In this document: positions 29,111-39,804 of the stretch, piece after piece
Layout: each line of letters starts with the position of its first letter
How positions within the stretch are numbered: position 1 is the first letter of the stretch
NCBI GenBank assembly: GCA_018823745.1
Contig: JAHJHR010000017.1
Span: 636,570 to 700,569 of the forward strand
Direction of reading: 5' to 3'
Origin: Alphaproteobacteria bacterium
Lineage (GTDB): Bacteria; Pseudomonadota; Alphaproteobacteria; Oceanibaculales; Oceanibaculaceae
DNA: 64,000 nt
Notes under the pieces: model-generated
What the model was told of the DNA's origin: nothing
The model's input: only the letters and a program-made list of their open reading frames with translations
Database searches by the model: none
Made by a program: the position numbers and the translations under genes

Positions 29111-29671
29111 TTGGCAAAAGGGACGCAAGGCCTGTCAGCGATTGCCCAGCGCTATGCGACAGCGCTGTATGAGCTCGCGGACAGCAGCAAGGCACTCGAC
29201 GAAGTGGCCGAGGATCTGCGCGGTTTGCGCCAGGCCCTGGTCGAATCCGAGGATCTGGTCCGCCTGGTCCGCTCCCCGATCCTGGGCCGCGATCAGCAGG
29301 CCAAGGCGATGGAAGCGATCCTGGCCAAGGCCGGTGCTTCGGCACTGACCCAGAAATTCGTGGGCACGGTGGCGATCAATCGTCGCCTGTTCGCGCTGAA
29401 CCATATCATTACGGCATTCCTGAACGAGCTTGCCCGCCGTCGTGGCGAGGTCACCGCGGAAGTCACTTCCGCCAAGGCCCTGACCAAGACGCAGGAAAAG
29501 GCGCTCATTGATGCCCTGAAACAGGCGATCGGCTCCAAGGTCGCCATTGAAACGAAGGTCGAGCCTGCCCTGATCGGCGGGCTGATCGTCAAGGTTGGAT
29601 CACGTATGATCGATAGTTCGCTGCGCAGCAAACTGCAGCGGCTGCAGCTCGCGATGAAAGGGACTGCTTGA
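29111..29671 (+). CDS. atpH: ATP synthase F1 subunit delta
   Basis: 186 aa if translation starts at TTG 29111. GGGAG lies 8 nt before this TTG, and the product then reads [24 protein letters not shown], the length and pattern of rhodospirillal delta subunits. A GTG at 29096 is the alternative; no ATG is near. The body ([18 protein letters not shown], then [30 protein letters not shown]) is typical. It joins F1 to the peripheral stalk. The stop overlaps the atpA start by one base (TGATG). Confidence 0.88.
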   Translation: MAKGTQGLSAIAQRYATALYELADSSKALDEVAEDLRGLRQALVESEDLVRLVRSPILGRDQQAKAMEAILAKAGASALTQKFVGTVAINRRLFALNHIITAFLNELARRRGEVTAEVTSAKALTKTQEKALIDALKQAIGSKVAIETKVEPALIGGLIVKVGSRMIDSSLRSKLQRLQLAMKGTA

Positions 29672-31200
29672 TGGACATCCGCGCCGCCGAGATTTCTTCT
29701 ATCCTGAAGGAACAGATCGCCAATTTCGGCTCCGAAGCCGAAGTGGCCGAAGTCGGCACCGTGCTGTCGGTGGGTGACGGTATCGCCCGTGTCTATGGTC
29801 TGGACAAGGTCCAGGCCGGTGAGATGGTCGAATTCCCGAACGGTATCCGTGGCATGGCGCTGAACCTCGAAACCGACAATGTCGGTATCGTGATCTTCGG
29901 CGATGACCGTGACATTAAAGAAGGCGACACCGTCAAGCGCACCGGCACCATCGTCGATGCGCCGGTCGGCAAGGGCCTGCTGGGCCGCGTCGTCGACGCG
30001 CTGGGCAACCCGATCGACGGCAAGGGTCCGCTGACCGATGTGAAGCGCACCCGCGTCGAGGTCAAGGCGCCGGGCATCATCCCGCGCCGCTCGGTGCATG
30101 AGCCGATGCAGACCGGCCTGAAGGCCATCGACACCCTGATCCCGGTCGGCCGTGGCCAGCGCGAGTTGATCATCGGTGACCGTCAGACCGGCAAGACCGC
30201 CGTCGCCATCGACGCGATCATCAACCAGGCCGCGATCAACAAGGGCGACGACGAGTCGAAGAAGCTCTATTGCATCTACGTCGCCATCGGGCAGAAGCGC
30301 TCGACCGTCGCGCAGATCGTGAAGACCCTGGAAGACTACGGCGCGATGGAATACACCATCGTCGTGGCCGCCACTGCCTCTGAGCCGGCCCCGCTGCAGT
30401 TCCTCGCACCCTATACCGGCTGCGCCATGGGCGAGTTCTTCCGCGACAACGGCATGCATGCGCTGATCGTCTATGATGATCTGTCGAAGCAGTCGACCGC
30501 TTATCGCCAGATGTCCCTGCTGCTGCGCCGCCCGCCGGGCCGCGAAGCTTTCCCGGGCGACGTGTTCTATCTGCATTCGCGCCTGCTGGAGCGCGCCGCG
30601 AAGATGAACGCGGATCACGGTTCGGGCTCGCTGACGGCGCTGCCGGTCATCGAAACCCAGGCGGGCGACGTGTCGGCCTATATCCCGACCAACGTGATCT
30701 CGATCACCGACGGTCAGATCTTCCTGGAAACCGGCCTGTTCTATAAGGGCATCCGCCCGGCCGTGAACGTCGGCATCTCGGTGTCGCGCGTCGGTTCCGC
30801 CGCGCAGATCAAGGCGATGAAGCAGGTTGCCGGCTCGATCAAGCTGGAGCTGGCCCAGTATCGCGAGATGGAAGCCTTCGCCCAGTTCGCCTCCGATCTC
30901 GACGCCTCGACCCAGCGCCTTCTGGCCCGCGGTTCGCGCCTGACGCAGCTGCTGAAGCAGCCGCAGTACAGCCCGATGGCGGTCGAAGAGCAGGTCGCGG
31001 TGATCTATGCCGGCGTGAAGGGCTATCTCGACAAGGTGCCGGTCGATCAGGTGAACAAGTTCGAGGCCGGCCTGCTGGCTGAGCTGCGCGGCACCGGCAA
31101 GGACATCCTGGCCGCGATCCGCAAGGAACAGCAGCTGACATCCGAGATCGAAGGCAAGCTGAAGGCGCTCTTGGAGTCCTACTCCAAGACCTTCGCCTGA
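29671..31200 (+). CDS. atpA: ATP synthase F1 subunit alpha
   Basis: 509 aa. It has the nucleotide-binding P-loop [13 protein letters not shown], and [32 protein letters not shown] is present near the C-terminus. The alpha subunits hold non-catalytic nucleotides in the F1 hexamer and bind the delta subunit by the N-terminus. Translation is probably coupled to atpH. Confidence 0.98.
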   Translation: MDIRAAEISSILKEQIANFGSEAEVAEVGTVLSVGDGIARVYGLDKVQAGEMVEFPNGIRGMALNLETDNVGIVIFGDDRDIKEGDTVKRTGTIVDAPVGKGLLGRVVDALGNPIDGKGPLTDVKRTRVEVKAPGIIPRRSVHEPMQTGLKAIDTLIPVGRGQRELIIGDRQTGKTAVAIDAIINQAAINKGDDESKKLYCIYVAIGQKRSTVAQIVKTLEDYGAMEYTIVVAATASEPAPLQFLAPYTGCAMGEFFRDNGMHALIVYDDLSKQSTAYRQMSLLLRRPPGREAFPGDVFYLHSRLLERAAKMNADHGSGSLTALPVIETQAGDVSAYIPTNVISITDGQIFLETGLFYKGIRPAVNVGISVSRVGSAAQIKAMKQVAGSIKLELAQYREMEAFAQFASDLDASTQRLLARGSRLTQLLKQPQYSPMAVEEQVAVIYAGVKGYLDKVPVDQVNKFEAGLLAELRGTGKDILAAIRKEQQLTSEIEGKLKALLESYSKTFA

Positions 31201-31237
31201 TTTCGATCAGCCCCGGTAGCAACCAAGGCGAGAGCGG

Positions 31238-32125
31238 ATGCCCAGCCTCAAGGACTTAAGAAACCGGATCAAGAGCGTCCAGTCGACGAGGAAGATCACC
31301 TCGGCGATGAAGATGGTCGCAGCCGCGAAGCTGCGCCGCGCGCAGGAGCAGGCGGAAGCCGCCCGCCCCTACGCCGAGCGCATGGAGCGGGTGCTGGCCT
31401 CGGTCGCCGGTCGGCTGAAGGGCTCTTCGGATGCCCCCAGGCTGGTCACCGGCACCGGCAAGGACGACATCCATCTGGTCATCGTCGCCACCGCGGATCG
31501 CGGTTTGTGCGGCGGTTTCAATGCCAATATCGTCAAGGCGGCGCGGAATCACATCCGCAAGCTGCTGGCCGATGGCAAGACGGTGAAAATCCTGTGCGTC
31601 GGTCGCAAGGGTCGCGATTCGCTGCGCCGTGAATTCCGCGACAAGATCATCGACCTGGTCAGCTTTGCCGGCCAGAAGCGTCTGACCTTCGCGGATGCGC
31701 GCGGTATATCGCTGCGCGTTACCGAGATGTTCGAGGCCGGTGAATTCGACATTGCGACGATCTTCTATGCCCGGTTCCGGTCTGCCATGGCGCAGATCCC
31801 GACCGCGCAGCAGCTGATCCCCGTCGCCCTGCCGGAAGAAGCCGCCCAGGACGAGAAGGCCGGCCCGCAGGCTCTGTATGAGTTCGAGCCGGACGAGGAA
31901 AGCATTCTGGAGGCATTGCTGCCCCAGAACCTGGCGATCCAGATCTACAAGACGCTGCTTGAGAATGCCGCAGGAGAACAGGGTGCCCGGATGTCCGCGA
32001 TGGACAGCGCCACCCGCAATGCCGGCGACATGATCAACAAGCTGTCGCAAACCTATAACCGCCAGCGCCAGGCGAATATCACCAAGGAGCTGATCGAGAT
32101 CATCTCCGGCGCGGAAGCGCTTTAA
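31238..32125 (+). CDS. atpG: ATP synthase F1 subunit gamma
   Basis: 295 aa. It begins [36 protein letters not shown] and ends with [41 protein letters not shown], the conserved terminal coiled-coil helices of the central stalk. It rotates inside the alpha3beta3 ring. Confidence 0.98.
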   Translation: MPSLKDLRNRIKSVQSTRKITSAMKMVAAAKLRRAQEQAEAARPYAERMERVLASVAGRLKGSSDAPRLVTGTGKDDIHLVIVATADRGLCGGFNANIVKAARNHIRKLLADGKTVKILCVGRKGRDSLRREFRDKIIDLVSFAGQKRLTFADARGISLRVTEMFEAGEFDIATIFYARFRSAMAQIPTAQQLIPVALPEEAAQDEKAGPQALYEFEPDEESILEALLPQNLAIQIYKTLLENAAGEQGARMSAMDSATRNAGDMINKLSQTYNRQRQANITKELIEIISGAEAL

Positions 32126-32194
32126 GTCGCAGGCGAGGGCATCGCGCCGGAGAGCAAGAGCTGGCGCGGCAAACGGATTGAAAGAGTGGAGTAG

Positions 32195-33625
<1,431 letters not shown>

Positions 33626-33688
33626 GGGCCGTCCCTTCCACCCCCTGATGGCCCCAGTGACGCATTGCTGACGAAAGAAGGCTGACAA

Positions 33689-34099
33689 ATGGCCGAAACC
33701 ACGAATTTCGAGCTGGTCTCGCCGGAAAAGCTGCTGGTCTCGCAGCCGGTGGAGATGGTGGTCGTGCCGGGCACCGAGGGATATTTCGGCGTGCTGCCGC
33801 GTCATGCGCCGTTTATCTCGACGCTGATTCCGGGCGTGATCCAGATCTATGAGGGCGGCCAGATCAAGGAACGCATCTTCGTCGCCGGCGGCTTCGCCGA
33901 AGTGACCGAGGATCGCTGCACGGTACTGGCCGACGAGGCCGTCCCGCTGGACGAAATCGACCGCGCCGAGGTCGAACAGCGCATCAAGACCCAGAAGGAA
34001 GACCTGGCCGACGCCAAGTCCGACGCCGAAAAGGCGGCCCTCCAGGCCCGGCTTGATGTGTCCAACGCCATGATCCGCGCCCTCGATACCGGGCACTGA
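33689..34099 (+). CDS. atpC: ATP synthase F1 subunit epsilon
   Basis: 136 aa with AGAAGG before the ATG. The N-terminal beta-sandwich has GYFGVLPRHAPFISTLIPGVIQI, and a short C-terminal helical hairpin (AEVEQRIKTQKEDLADAKSDAEKAALQARLDVSNAMI) follows. It couples the stalk to the c-ring and can inhibit hydrolysis. It is the last gene of the operon and is followed by a terminator. Confidence 0.96.
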   Translation: MAETTNFELVSPEKLLVSQPVEMVVVPGTEGYFGVLPRHAPFISTLIPGVIQIYEGGQIKERIFVAGGFAEVTEDRCTVLADEAVPLDEIDRAEVEQRIKTQKEDLADAKSDAEKAALQARLDVSNAMIRALDTGH

Positions 34100-34123
34100 G
34101 CCTTATATAGTATCGAACCAGAA

Positions 34124-34155
34124 CACGGGGTCCTTCGGGACCCCGTTGTTTTTTC
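34124..34155 (+). terminator. Rho-independent terminator of the atp operon
   Basis: The stem ACGGGGTCC/GGACCCCGT around a TTCG loop is followed by TGTTTTTT. It is placed 25 bp after the atpC stop. Confidence 0.88.
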
Positions 34156-34318
34156 AACACATTTCCCTGTTATGGTTTGATGCGTTTTATTACGCAAAAA
34201 TGTCACATGCCCCTTTCATGGCTTCCGGGGACCGCTTAAATAAGCGTCATGCCACGAAGGCCATGATATCTTTCGAACAGACCCGCCAGGCGCAAAACGC
34301 AACGGGATGGAACAGGTA

Positions 34319-35143
34319 ATGTCACACTGGACGCTCGACGATATCGACTGGTCCCGCTTTGACCGCGACAAGATCGACCCGGAGATCGTCTCCATCGTGA
34401 AGGCCGCCAGCATGGTCGAACACAATGGCGGCGTGTATGGCGACTATCTGTGCAACATCTTCCACGATGACGAGGCCTTCAAACAGGTCGCCCGCAATTG
34501 GTCGGTCGAGGAAGTGCAGCATGGCCAGGCCCTGCGCCGCTGGGCCGAGATGGCTGACCCGGCCTTCGATTTCGACGCCAGCTTCAAGCGCTTTGCCGAC
34601 ACCATCACCCTGCCCATGGATGTCGACCGCTCGGTGCGCGGCTCGCTGTCGGGTGAGCTGGTGGCGCGCTGCGTCGTCGAGATCGGCACCAGCTCCTATT
34701 ACAGCGCGCTGGCCGATTCGACCGACGAGCCGGTGCTGCGCGATATCTGCCTGCGCATCGCTGCCGACGAGCTGCGCCACTACAAGCTGTTCTACAGCCA
34801 TCTGAAGCGCTACCAGCAGATCGAGAAGCTGGGCGTGATCCGCCGCTTCATGATTGCCGCCAGCCGCGTCGCCGAGAGCGAGGATGACGAGCTGGCCTTC
34901 GCCTATTACGCCGCCAATGACAATGGCCAGGGCGGGGTCTATGACCGCAACCTCTGCTGCCAGGCCTATCAGCAGCGGGCGTTCCGCTATTACCGCCCGC
35001 ACCATGTCGAGCGCGGCATGGCGATGATGTTCAAGGCTGTGGGGCTGCGTCCGAATGGCGTGCTGAACAAGATGGTGAACCGGGTCGCCTGGTGGGTCAT
35101 CACCCGCAAGGCAGCCAAGGCCGAGCAGGCGGCCGCCGCCTAG
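34319..35143 (+). CDS. Ferritin-like / acyl-ACP desaturase-like di-iron protein
   Basis: 274 aa from the ATG at 34319; an ATG at 34307 would add four residues. The helical bundle carries di-iron-type motifs: NWSVEEVQHGQALRRW, CVVEIGTSSYYSALAD (Glu) and IAADELRHYKLFYSHLKRY (E..RH). This fits the ferritin-like superfamily near fatty-acid desaturase type 2. The Cys pair in DRNLCCQAY is not part of the usual site. The biochemical role is not established; it is a stand-alone gene ending almost at the convergent rppH stop. Confidence 0.72.
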   Translation: MSHWTLDDIDWSRFDRDKIDPEIVSIVKAASMVEHNGGVYGDYLCNIFHDDEAFKQVARNWSVEEVQHGQALRRWAEMADPAFDFDASFKRFADTITLPMDVDRSVRGSLSGELVARCVVEIGTSSYYSALADSTDEPVLRDICLRIAADELRHYKLFYSHLKRYQQIEKLGVIRRFMIAASRVAESEDDELAFAYYAANDNGQGGVYDRNLCCQAYQQRAFRYYRPHHVERGMAMMFKAVGLRPNGVLNKMVNRVAWWVITRKAAKAEQAAAA

Positions 35144-35625
35144 GACAGCACCAGGCTCGCCGGCAGCTTCGCCATCAGCTCGCCCATGAGCTCGCGGTAA
35201 AGCGGGCGCTTGAAGGGCACGATCAGCTCAGGCACTTGGGCCGAAGGCGCCCATTTCCAGTCCATGAATTCCGGCTCTTCGGTCGCGATGTTGATATCGG
35301 CATCGCTGCCCAGATAGCGCAGCGCATACCATTTCTGCCGCTGTCCGACATAGCGCCCGCCCCAGAGCCGGCTGCGCAGATCGGCCGGCAGGTCATAGCG
35401 ATACCAGTCATCGCTGACCGCCAGGATTTCCGCCTTGTCGGTGCCGATCTCCTCGCGCATCTCGCGGAACAGGGCCACCGACGGGTCCTCGCCCTCGTCG
35501 ATGCCGCCCTGCGGCATCTGCCAGGCCTCGCTGACCATGTCGATCCGGCGTGCCACGAAGATCCGGCCATCATGGTTGATCAGCATGATGCCGATACCGG
35601 GTCGATACAGCCTGTCGTCTATCAT
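35140..35625 (-). CDS. rppH: RNA pyrophosphohydrolase RppH (Nudix)
   Basis: 161 aa. The Nudix box is GGIDEGEDPSVALFREMREEIG, preceded by WQMPQ as in RppH. It removes pyrophosphate from 5'-triphosphate RNA, starting decay. It overlaps the convergent ferritin-like gene by 4 bp and lies downstream of the deacetylase-like gene on the same strand. Confidence 0.93.
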   Translation of the reverse strand: MIDDRLYRPGIGIMLINHDGRIFVARRIDMVSEAWQMPQGGIDEGEDPSVALFREMREEIGTDKAEILAVSDDWYRYDLPADLRSRLWGGRYVGQRQKWYALRYLGSDADINIATEEPEFMDWKWAPSAQVPELIVPFKRPLYRELMGELMAKLPASLVLS

Positions 35626-35640
35626 CCTGCCCTCTTGTTT

Positions 35641-36993
35641 TCAGCCGCGCGGCGCCTGCCGTGTGGCCAGCGCCGTTACCGGCGCCAGAACGATGCCCTT
35701 CTGCGGCAGGGTCGCGGCCCAGCTCTTCACCCGCTCCAGCGTTACCGGATAGGCATAGCCGATCCCCACGGCCGAGCCGTTGCGTCTTGCGGTCTTTTCC
35801 AGATCATCCAGCGCCCGGTCGATATAGCTGCGGCTCGCCTCGTCATCGATGAACCGGCTGTTCACCGCATGCGGCAGATCGATGCTGCCGGCAATCTGCG
35901 CCGCCACGCTGGAGGACGAACTCTTGCTGTCGACGAACATCAACCCGCGATCCTTCAGCGCCTTCAGCACCGGCAGCAGGGATTGCTCATTGGTGGTGAA
36001 GCGCGAGCCCAGGAAATCCACCACGCCGACATAGCCGGTAAAGCGCCCCAGCGCCCATTCCATCCGATCCAGATTCTCGACCGGGCTGAGGCTGGTCAGC
36101 AGGGTATGCGGCCCCGGATCGCTGGCCGGAAAGCCCATGGGCTCCATCGGCAGGCTCAGCATGACCTCATGACCGGCGGCCCGGGAGGTGGATATCCAGG
36201 CTTCCAGGCGGCTGGCATAGGGGGTGAAGGCCAGCGTGACCTCCGACGGCATATCCTGCACCGCCGCCTCTGTCGCGGCGCTCGACAGGCCGAGGCCGCT
36301 GATGATGATGGCAATGCGCGGACGCTGCTCGGCGGCATTGAAGGGACGCGCATAGGCGCGCCACGGCTCCCGGCCTTCCGGGCCGATCTTCGGCAGCAGC
36401 CCGTTCGGCGAATTCTCGATCAGCGCCGGATCATGCACCATCGTCACCTGGCGCCGCACGGGCGGCGGTGCAGGCTCGGGGGCTGGTGCAGCAGCGGCCG
36501 GGGGCGGTGCGGCCGGTGCTGGGGCTGGGGAGGCCGCTGGCGGGGCTGCTGGCGCTGGTGCCGGTGCTGCCTGCTGCTGCGGCGGACTAGCGACAGGCGC
36601 TTCGGTTGGTGCCGGAGCGGCGGTCGGGGCAACGGCAGGCGCCGGGGGACGCTGCGGCTGGCGTTGTTCCGGCGGCAGGAATGACAAAGTCGCGCGCGGT
36701 GTCTGAAGCACGCGCTTGGCGGCCGTGGTCTGACCATTGGTGGCCAGCCAGGCGCCCAGCGCGCCTATGCTACCGATCAGCAGCAGAAAGGCGAAAGTCT
36801 GGCCGATGGGTCCCAGCAGGACAGCGCCGATGCCGCCGCGCCGGGGCGCGGTCGCGGATGATTGCACGGCCAGGGGTTCGCGCTCCGCCTCGCCCGTCTC
36901 GTCATCCTGTTCCTCGAAGGGTGGCGGCTCGTCCTCATAGCCGTCAGCCGCCGGGGTGGAAGCCCGGCGGCCCTTGAAGAACGGCAATCGCAT
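35641..36993 (-). CDS. Divergent polysaccharide deacetylase family protein (YibQ/DUF610-like)
   Basis: 450 aa. An N-terminal cytoplasmic tail is followed by one membrane segment (about 45-75, GQTFAFLLLIGSIGALGAWLA), then a long Pro/Ala-rich linker (about 110-175) and the divergent deacetylase domain (RIAIIISGLGLSSAATEAAVQDMPSEVTLAFTP, then EVMLSLPMEPMGFP). It is likely anchored in the inner membrane with its domain in the periplasm. It lies directly downstream of ctpA and envC, the usual order, pointing to envelope maintenance. Confidence 0.88.
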   Translation of the reverse strand: MRLPFFKGRRASTPAADGYEDEPPPFEEQDDETGEAEREPLAVQSSATAPRRGGIGAVLLGPIGQTFAFLLLIGSIGALGAWLATNGQTTAAKRVLQTPRATLSFLPPEQRQPQRPPAPAVAPTAAPAPTEAPVASPPQQQAAPAPAPAAPPAASPAPAPAAPPPAAAAPAPEPAPPPVRRQVTMVHDPALIENSPNGLLPKIGPEGREPWRAYARPFNAAEQRPRIAIIISGLGLSSAATEAAVQDMPSEVTLAFTPYASRLEAWISTSRAAGHEVMLSLPMEPMGFPASDPGPHTLLTSLSPVENLDRMEWALGRFTGYVGVVDFLGSRFTTNEQSLLPVLKALKDRGLMFVDSKSSSSSVAAQIAGSIDLPHAVNSRFIDDEASRSYIDRALDDLEKTARRNGSAVGIGYAYPVTLERVKSWAATLPQKGIVLAPVTALATRQAPRG

Positions 36994-37009
36994 CCTGGGA
37001 AACTTCAGT

Positions 37010-38374
37010 TCAGTTCACCGACCGCTTGTTGAACAAGGCCAGACCGCGCAGCAGATCAACTGCCCGGATAAGCTGGTAATCATTGGCATCGCCCATAACC
37101 GGGGGCTCAGCCTCGGCCGGTGCAGCCTGCGGCGTGGCCGGGGTTTCGCCCGGCGTTGTAGCAGGAGCAGCCCCCGGGGCAGCTTTCGGGGCCGGAAGGG
37201 TATCGTTCGACAGCGCGCCGCGCAGATCGGCCTCGCTGCGCCGGCGGCTTTCGTCGATCAGGTCAATGCGCGCCGCCGGGATGTTGATGTCCGGCTCGAT
37301 GCCGACCGACTGGATGGACCGGCCGGAGGGCGTGTAATACCGCGCCGTGGTCAGGCGCATGGCGCCATGGCCGGGCAGCGGCATGATGGTCTGGACCGAG
37401 CCCTTGCCGAAGGATTTGGTGCCGAGCACGATGGCGCGACCGTGATCCTGCAAGGCGCCGGCGACAATCTCGGACGCTGAGGCGGAACCGCCATTCACCA
37501 GCACGACGACCGGCAGGCCCTCGGCCAGATCGCCGGCCTTGGCGTTGAAGCGCTGGCCGTCCTCGGCACGGCGGCCGCGGGTCGAGACGATCTCACCCTT
37601 GTCCAGGAAGGCATCGGACACGGCAATCGCCTGGTCCAGCAAGCCGCCCGGATTGTTGCGCATGTCGAGCACGATGCCGAGAAGCTCCTTGCCCTTCTGC
37701 TTCTTCAGATCGGCGAGGGCCTTTTCAAGGCCGGTCATCGTCTGCTCGTTGAAGGTGGTCAGGCGGATATAGCCGGCATTGTCGATCAGACGGCTGCGCA
37801 CCGACTGGATGCGGATGACATCGCGCTTCAGCGTCACCTCGAAAGGCTCCGTCGCGCCCCGGCGGATGGTCAGCTTGATCTCGCTGCCGACACGGCCGCG
37901 CATCCGCTCCACCGCCTCGGCCAGCGTCAGGCCCATGACCTGCTCGCCATCCAGCTGCACGATGAAGTCTCCGGGCTGCAAGCCGGCGCGGAAGGCCGGC
38001 GTGTCGTCAATCGGGGAGACAACCTTCACCAGCCCCTGCTCCATCGTCACCTCGATGCCGAGGCCGCCGAATTCGCCGCGCGTCTGCACCTGCATGTCCT
38101 GATAGGACTTCGCGGTGAGATAGCCGGAATGCGGGTCGAGCGCGGTCAGCATGCCGTTGATCGCGGTTTCAATCAGCTTCTCGTCGCTGACCTCCTCGAC
38201 ATAATCGGCGCGCACCCGCTCGAACACCTCGCCGAACAGATTAAGCTGCCGGTAGGTTTCCGAGCGCTGCCCGTTCTGGCCGGTCTGGGCCTGCAGGGTA
38301 TCGCCAAGGGTAAAACCGGCAATTGCAACCAGGGCCACGGCGCCGACGATTGCGATGCGAGAGAAATGCTTCAT
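37010..38374 (-). CDS. ctpA: S41-family carboxyl-terminal processing protease
   Basis: 454 aa. It has a signal or anchor segment (IAIVGAVALVAIAGFTLGDTLQAQ), a PDZ domain (about 85-170, GGLGIEVTMEQGLVKVVSPIDDTPAFRAGLQPGDFIVQLDGE), and a protease domain with the catalytic serine in NGGSASASEIVAGAL and lysine in GTKSFGKGSVQT. A Pro/Ala tail follows. It is a periplasmic tail-specific protease acting on envelope proteins. The start overlaps the envC stop (ATGA). Confidence 0.94.
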   Translation of the reverse strand: MKHFSRIAIVGAVALVAIAGFTLGDTLQAQTGQNGQRSETYRQLNLFGEVFERVRADYVEEVSDEKLIETAINGMLTALDPHSGYLTAKSYQDMQVQTRGEFGGLGIEVTMEQGLVKVVSPIDDTPAFRAGLQPGDFIVQLDGEQVMGLTLAEAVERMRGRVGSEIKLTIRRGATEPFEVTLKRDVIRIQSVRSRLIDNAGYIRLTTFNEQTMTGLEKALADLKKQKGKELLGIVLDMRNNPGGLLDQAIAVSDAFLDKGEIVSTRGRRAEDGQRFNAKAGDLAEGLPVVVLVNGGSASASEIVAGALQDHGRAIVLGTKSFGKGSVQTIMPLPGHGAMRLTTARYYTPSGRSIQSVGIEPDINIPAARIDLIDESRRRSEADLRGALSNDTLPAPKAAPGAAPATTPGETPATPQAAPAEAEPPVMGDANDYQLIRAVDLLRGLALFNKRSVN

Positions 38375-39804
38375 CCACTTATCCTGTTGGCACTACTGGC
38401 TGCCAGCCACGGCAGCGGATTTATCGGCTCGCCATTCCGGCGCAATTCAACATAGAGCTCAGGCGAGGCATCGCCATCGATGCTCATCGACCCGATCGGT
38501 TCACCGGCCAGCAGATACTGGCCCGACACGCTGTCAATACGCCCCAGCCCGGCAAGCAGCGTATGATATCCGTCGCCATGTTCGATGATCAAGATTTGCC
38601 CGTAACCACGAAAACGACCAGCATAAACCACCTGTCCGTCAAAAGGCGCAATCACAACTGCATTATCGCGCGCCGCAATGCGGATACCCTTAAGGGTTCC
38701 GGTATCGCTGCGCTCGCCATAGGAATGCGCAATCTTGCCCTGTACCGGCAGGACAAGACTGCCCTTCGCCTTTTCGATCGACCGGCGCTGCCCTGCGGGC
38801 GGCGCCATGCTTGACGTAACCGGGGCACTGCGTGCCACCGGCGGTATGGCGGCCACCTGACGCTCGGGACGCGGGGCAGGCTTGGCCTGGGGTTGCGGCA
38901 TCTGGGCCAGGCGCCGCGCTTCTTCCGCTGCGCGCTTCGCCTCGGCGATGCGCCGGGCCTCTTCCTGGCGGCGGCGTTCTTCCTCGGCCTTGCGCTGCGC
39001 CTCGCGCTCGACCTCGATCTGGCGCAGCAGGTCGCGCAGATCATTGGCCGAGCTGGACATGCGGCCGACAGCCTCGGCAAGCTTCTCGCGCTCCGCCTCG
39101 GTGCGCCCGACCAGCCGGCGGCGATTGGCCGCTGATGTCTCCAGCCGTTTGCGTTCGGCTTCCATCGCCCGCGTGGCATTGGCCAGCTTGCGCCGCTCCG
39201 CTTCGATCTCGGCGCGCAGGGCGGCCATATCCTCCAGCTCGCGGCGCAGGTCGGTGGCGGATTTCTGGACGGTCGGCAGAGCCGCGCGCAGCAGCATGGC
39301 GCCGCGCACCGTATCGACCGGGGCCGAGGGCTGGGCGATCAGCGCTTCCGGCGGCCGGCGCGACAGCCGCTCCAGCGCGCCCAGCAGGGCCGTCACATCG
39401 CCCTCGCGCCCGCGCAATGCGGATTGCTTGCGCCGCGCCTCGGCCTGCAATTCCCGCAGCGAGGTCTCGACGCGGGTCATCACCGCTTCCTGCTCCTGGA
39501 TCGATTTGGCGATCTTGACCGAATCGCCGCGCAGATCTTCCATCTCCTCGCGCAGCTTCTGCGCCTGGCGTTCCAGCTCCTGCTTGCGGCGTTCCTCGCG
39601 TTCCAGTGCCTGTTCAAGCGCCCGCAGCTTGCCATCGGGCGGCGGCACCAGCGGCACCGGCGTCTGGGCATAGGCAGCACCCGCCCCGACAAGACTGGCC
39701 AGAACGAGCCCCAGGGCCACCGCCCTGCGGGTGGCGCGGGCAATCACTGCGGGATCAGGCCGTTGCACGGGCCTCCGCCTTGGCCGCCGGGCTGTCGGGC
39801 GCAA
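38371..39804 (-). CDS. envC: Murein hydrolase activator EnvC-like protein
   Basis: 477 aa from the ATG at 39804, which overlaps gpmI by 50 bp. A GTG at 39747 just after the gpmI stop would remove 19 residues and still leave the signal peptide (RAVALGLVLASLVGAGAAYAQ). A long coiled coil (about 60-300) is followed by a LytM/M23 domain. The domain lacks key Zn ligands: GTLKGIRIAA stands where active enzymes have HxGxD, and YHTLLAGL replaces YHTLYAHL. It therefore should activate amidases at division rather than cut murein. Confidence 0.88.
   Translation of the reverse strand: MRPTARRPRRRPVQRPDPAVIARATRRAVALGLVLASLVGAGAAYAQTPVPLVPPPDGKLRALEQALEREERRKQELERQAQKLREEMEDLRGDSVKIAKSIQEQEAVMTRVETSLRELQAEARRKQSALRGREGDVTALLGALERLSRRPPEALIAQPSAPVDTVRGAMLLRAALPTVQKSATDLRRELEDMAALRAEIEAERRKLANATRAMEAERKRLETSAANRRRLVGRTEAEREKLAEAVGRMSSSANDLRDLLRQIEVEREAQRKAEEERRRQEEARRIAEAKRAAEEARRLAQMPQPQAKPAPRPERQVAAIPPVARSAPVTSSMAPPAGQRRSIEKAKGSLVLPVQGKIAHSYGERSDTGTLKGIRIAARDNAVVIAPFDGQVVYAGRFRGYGQILIIEHGDGYHTLLAGLGRIDSVSGQYLLAGEPIGSMSIDGDASPELYVELRRNGEPINPLPWLAASSANRISG

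Noticed and set aside
38371..39804. An active M23 peptidase
   Set aside because: The Zn-ligand positions (HxGxD and HxH) are replaced, so an EnvC-type activator is the better call.
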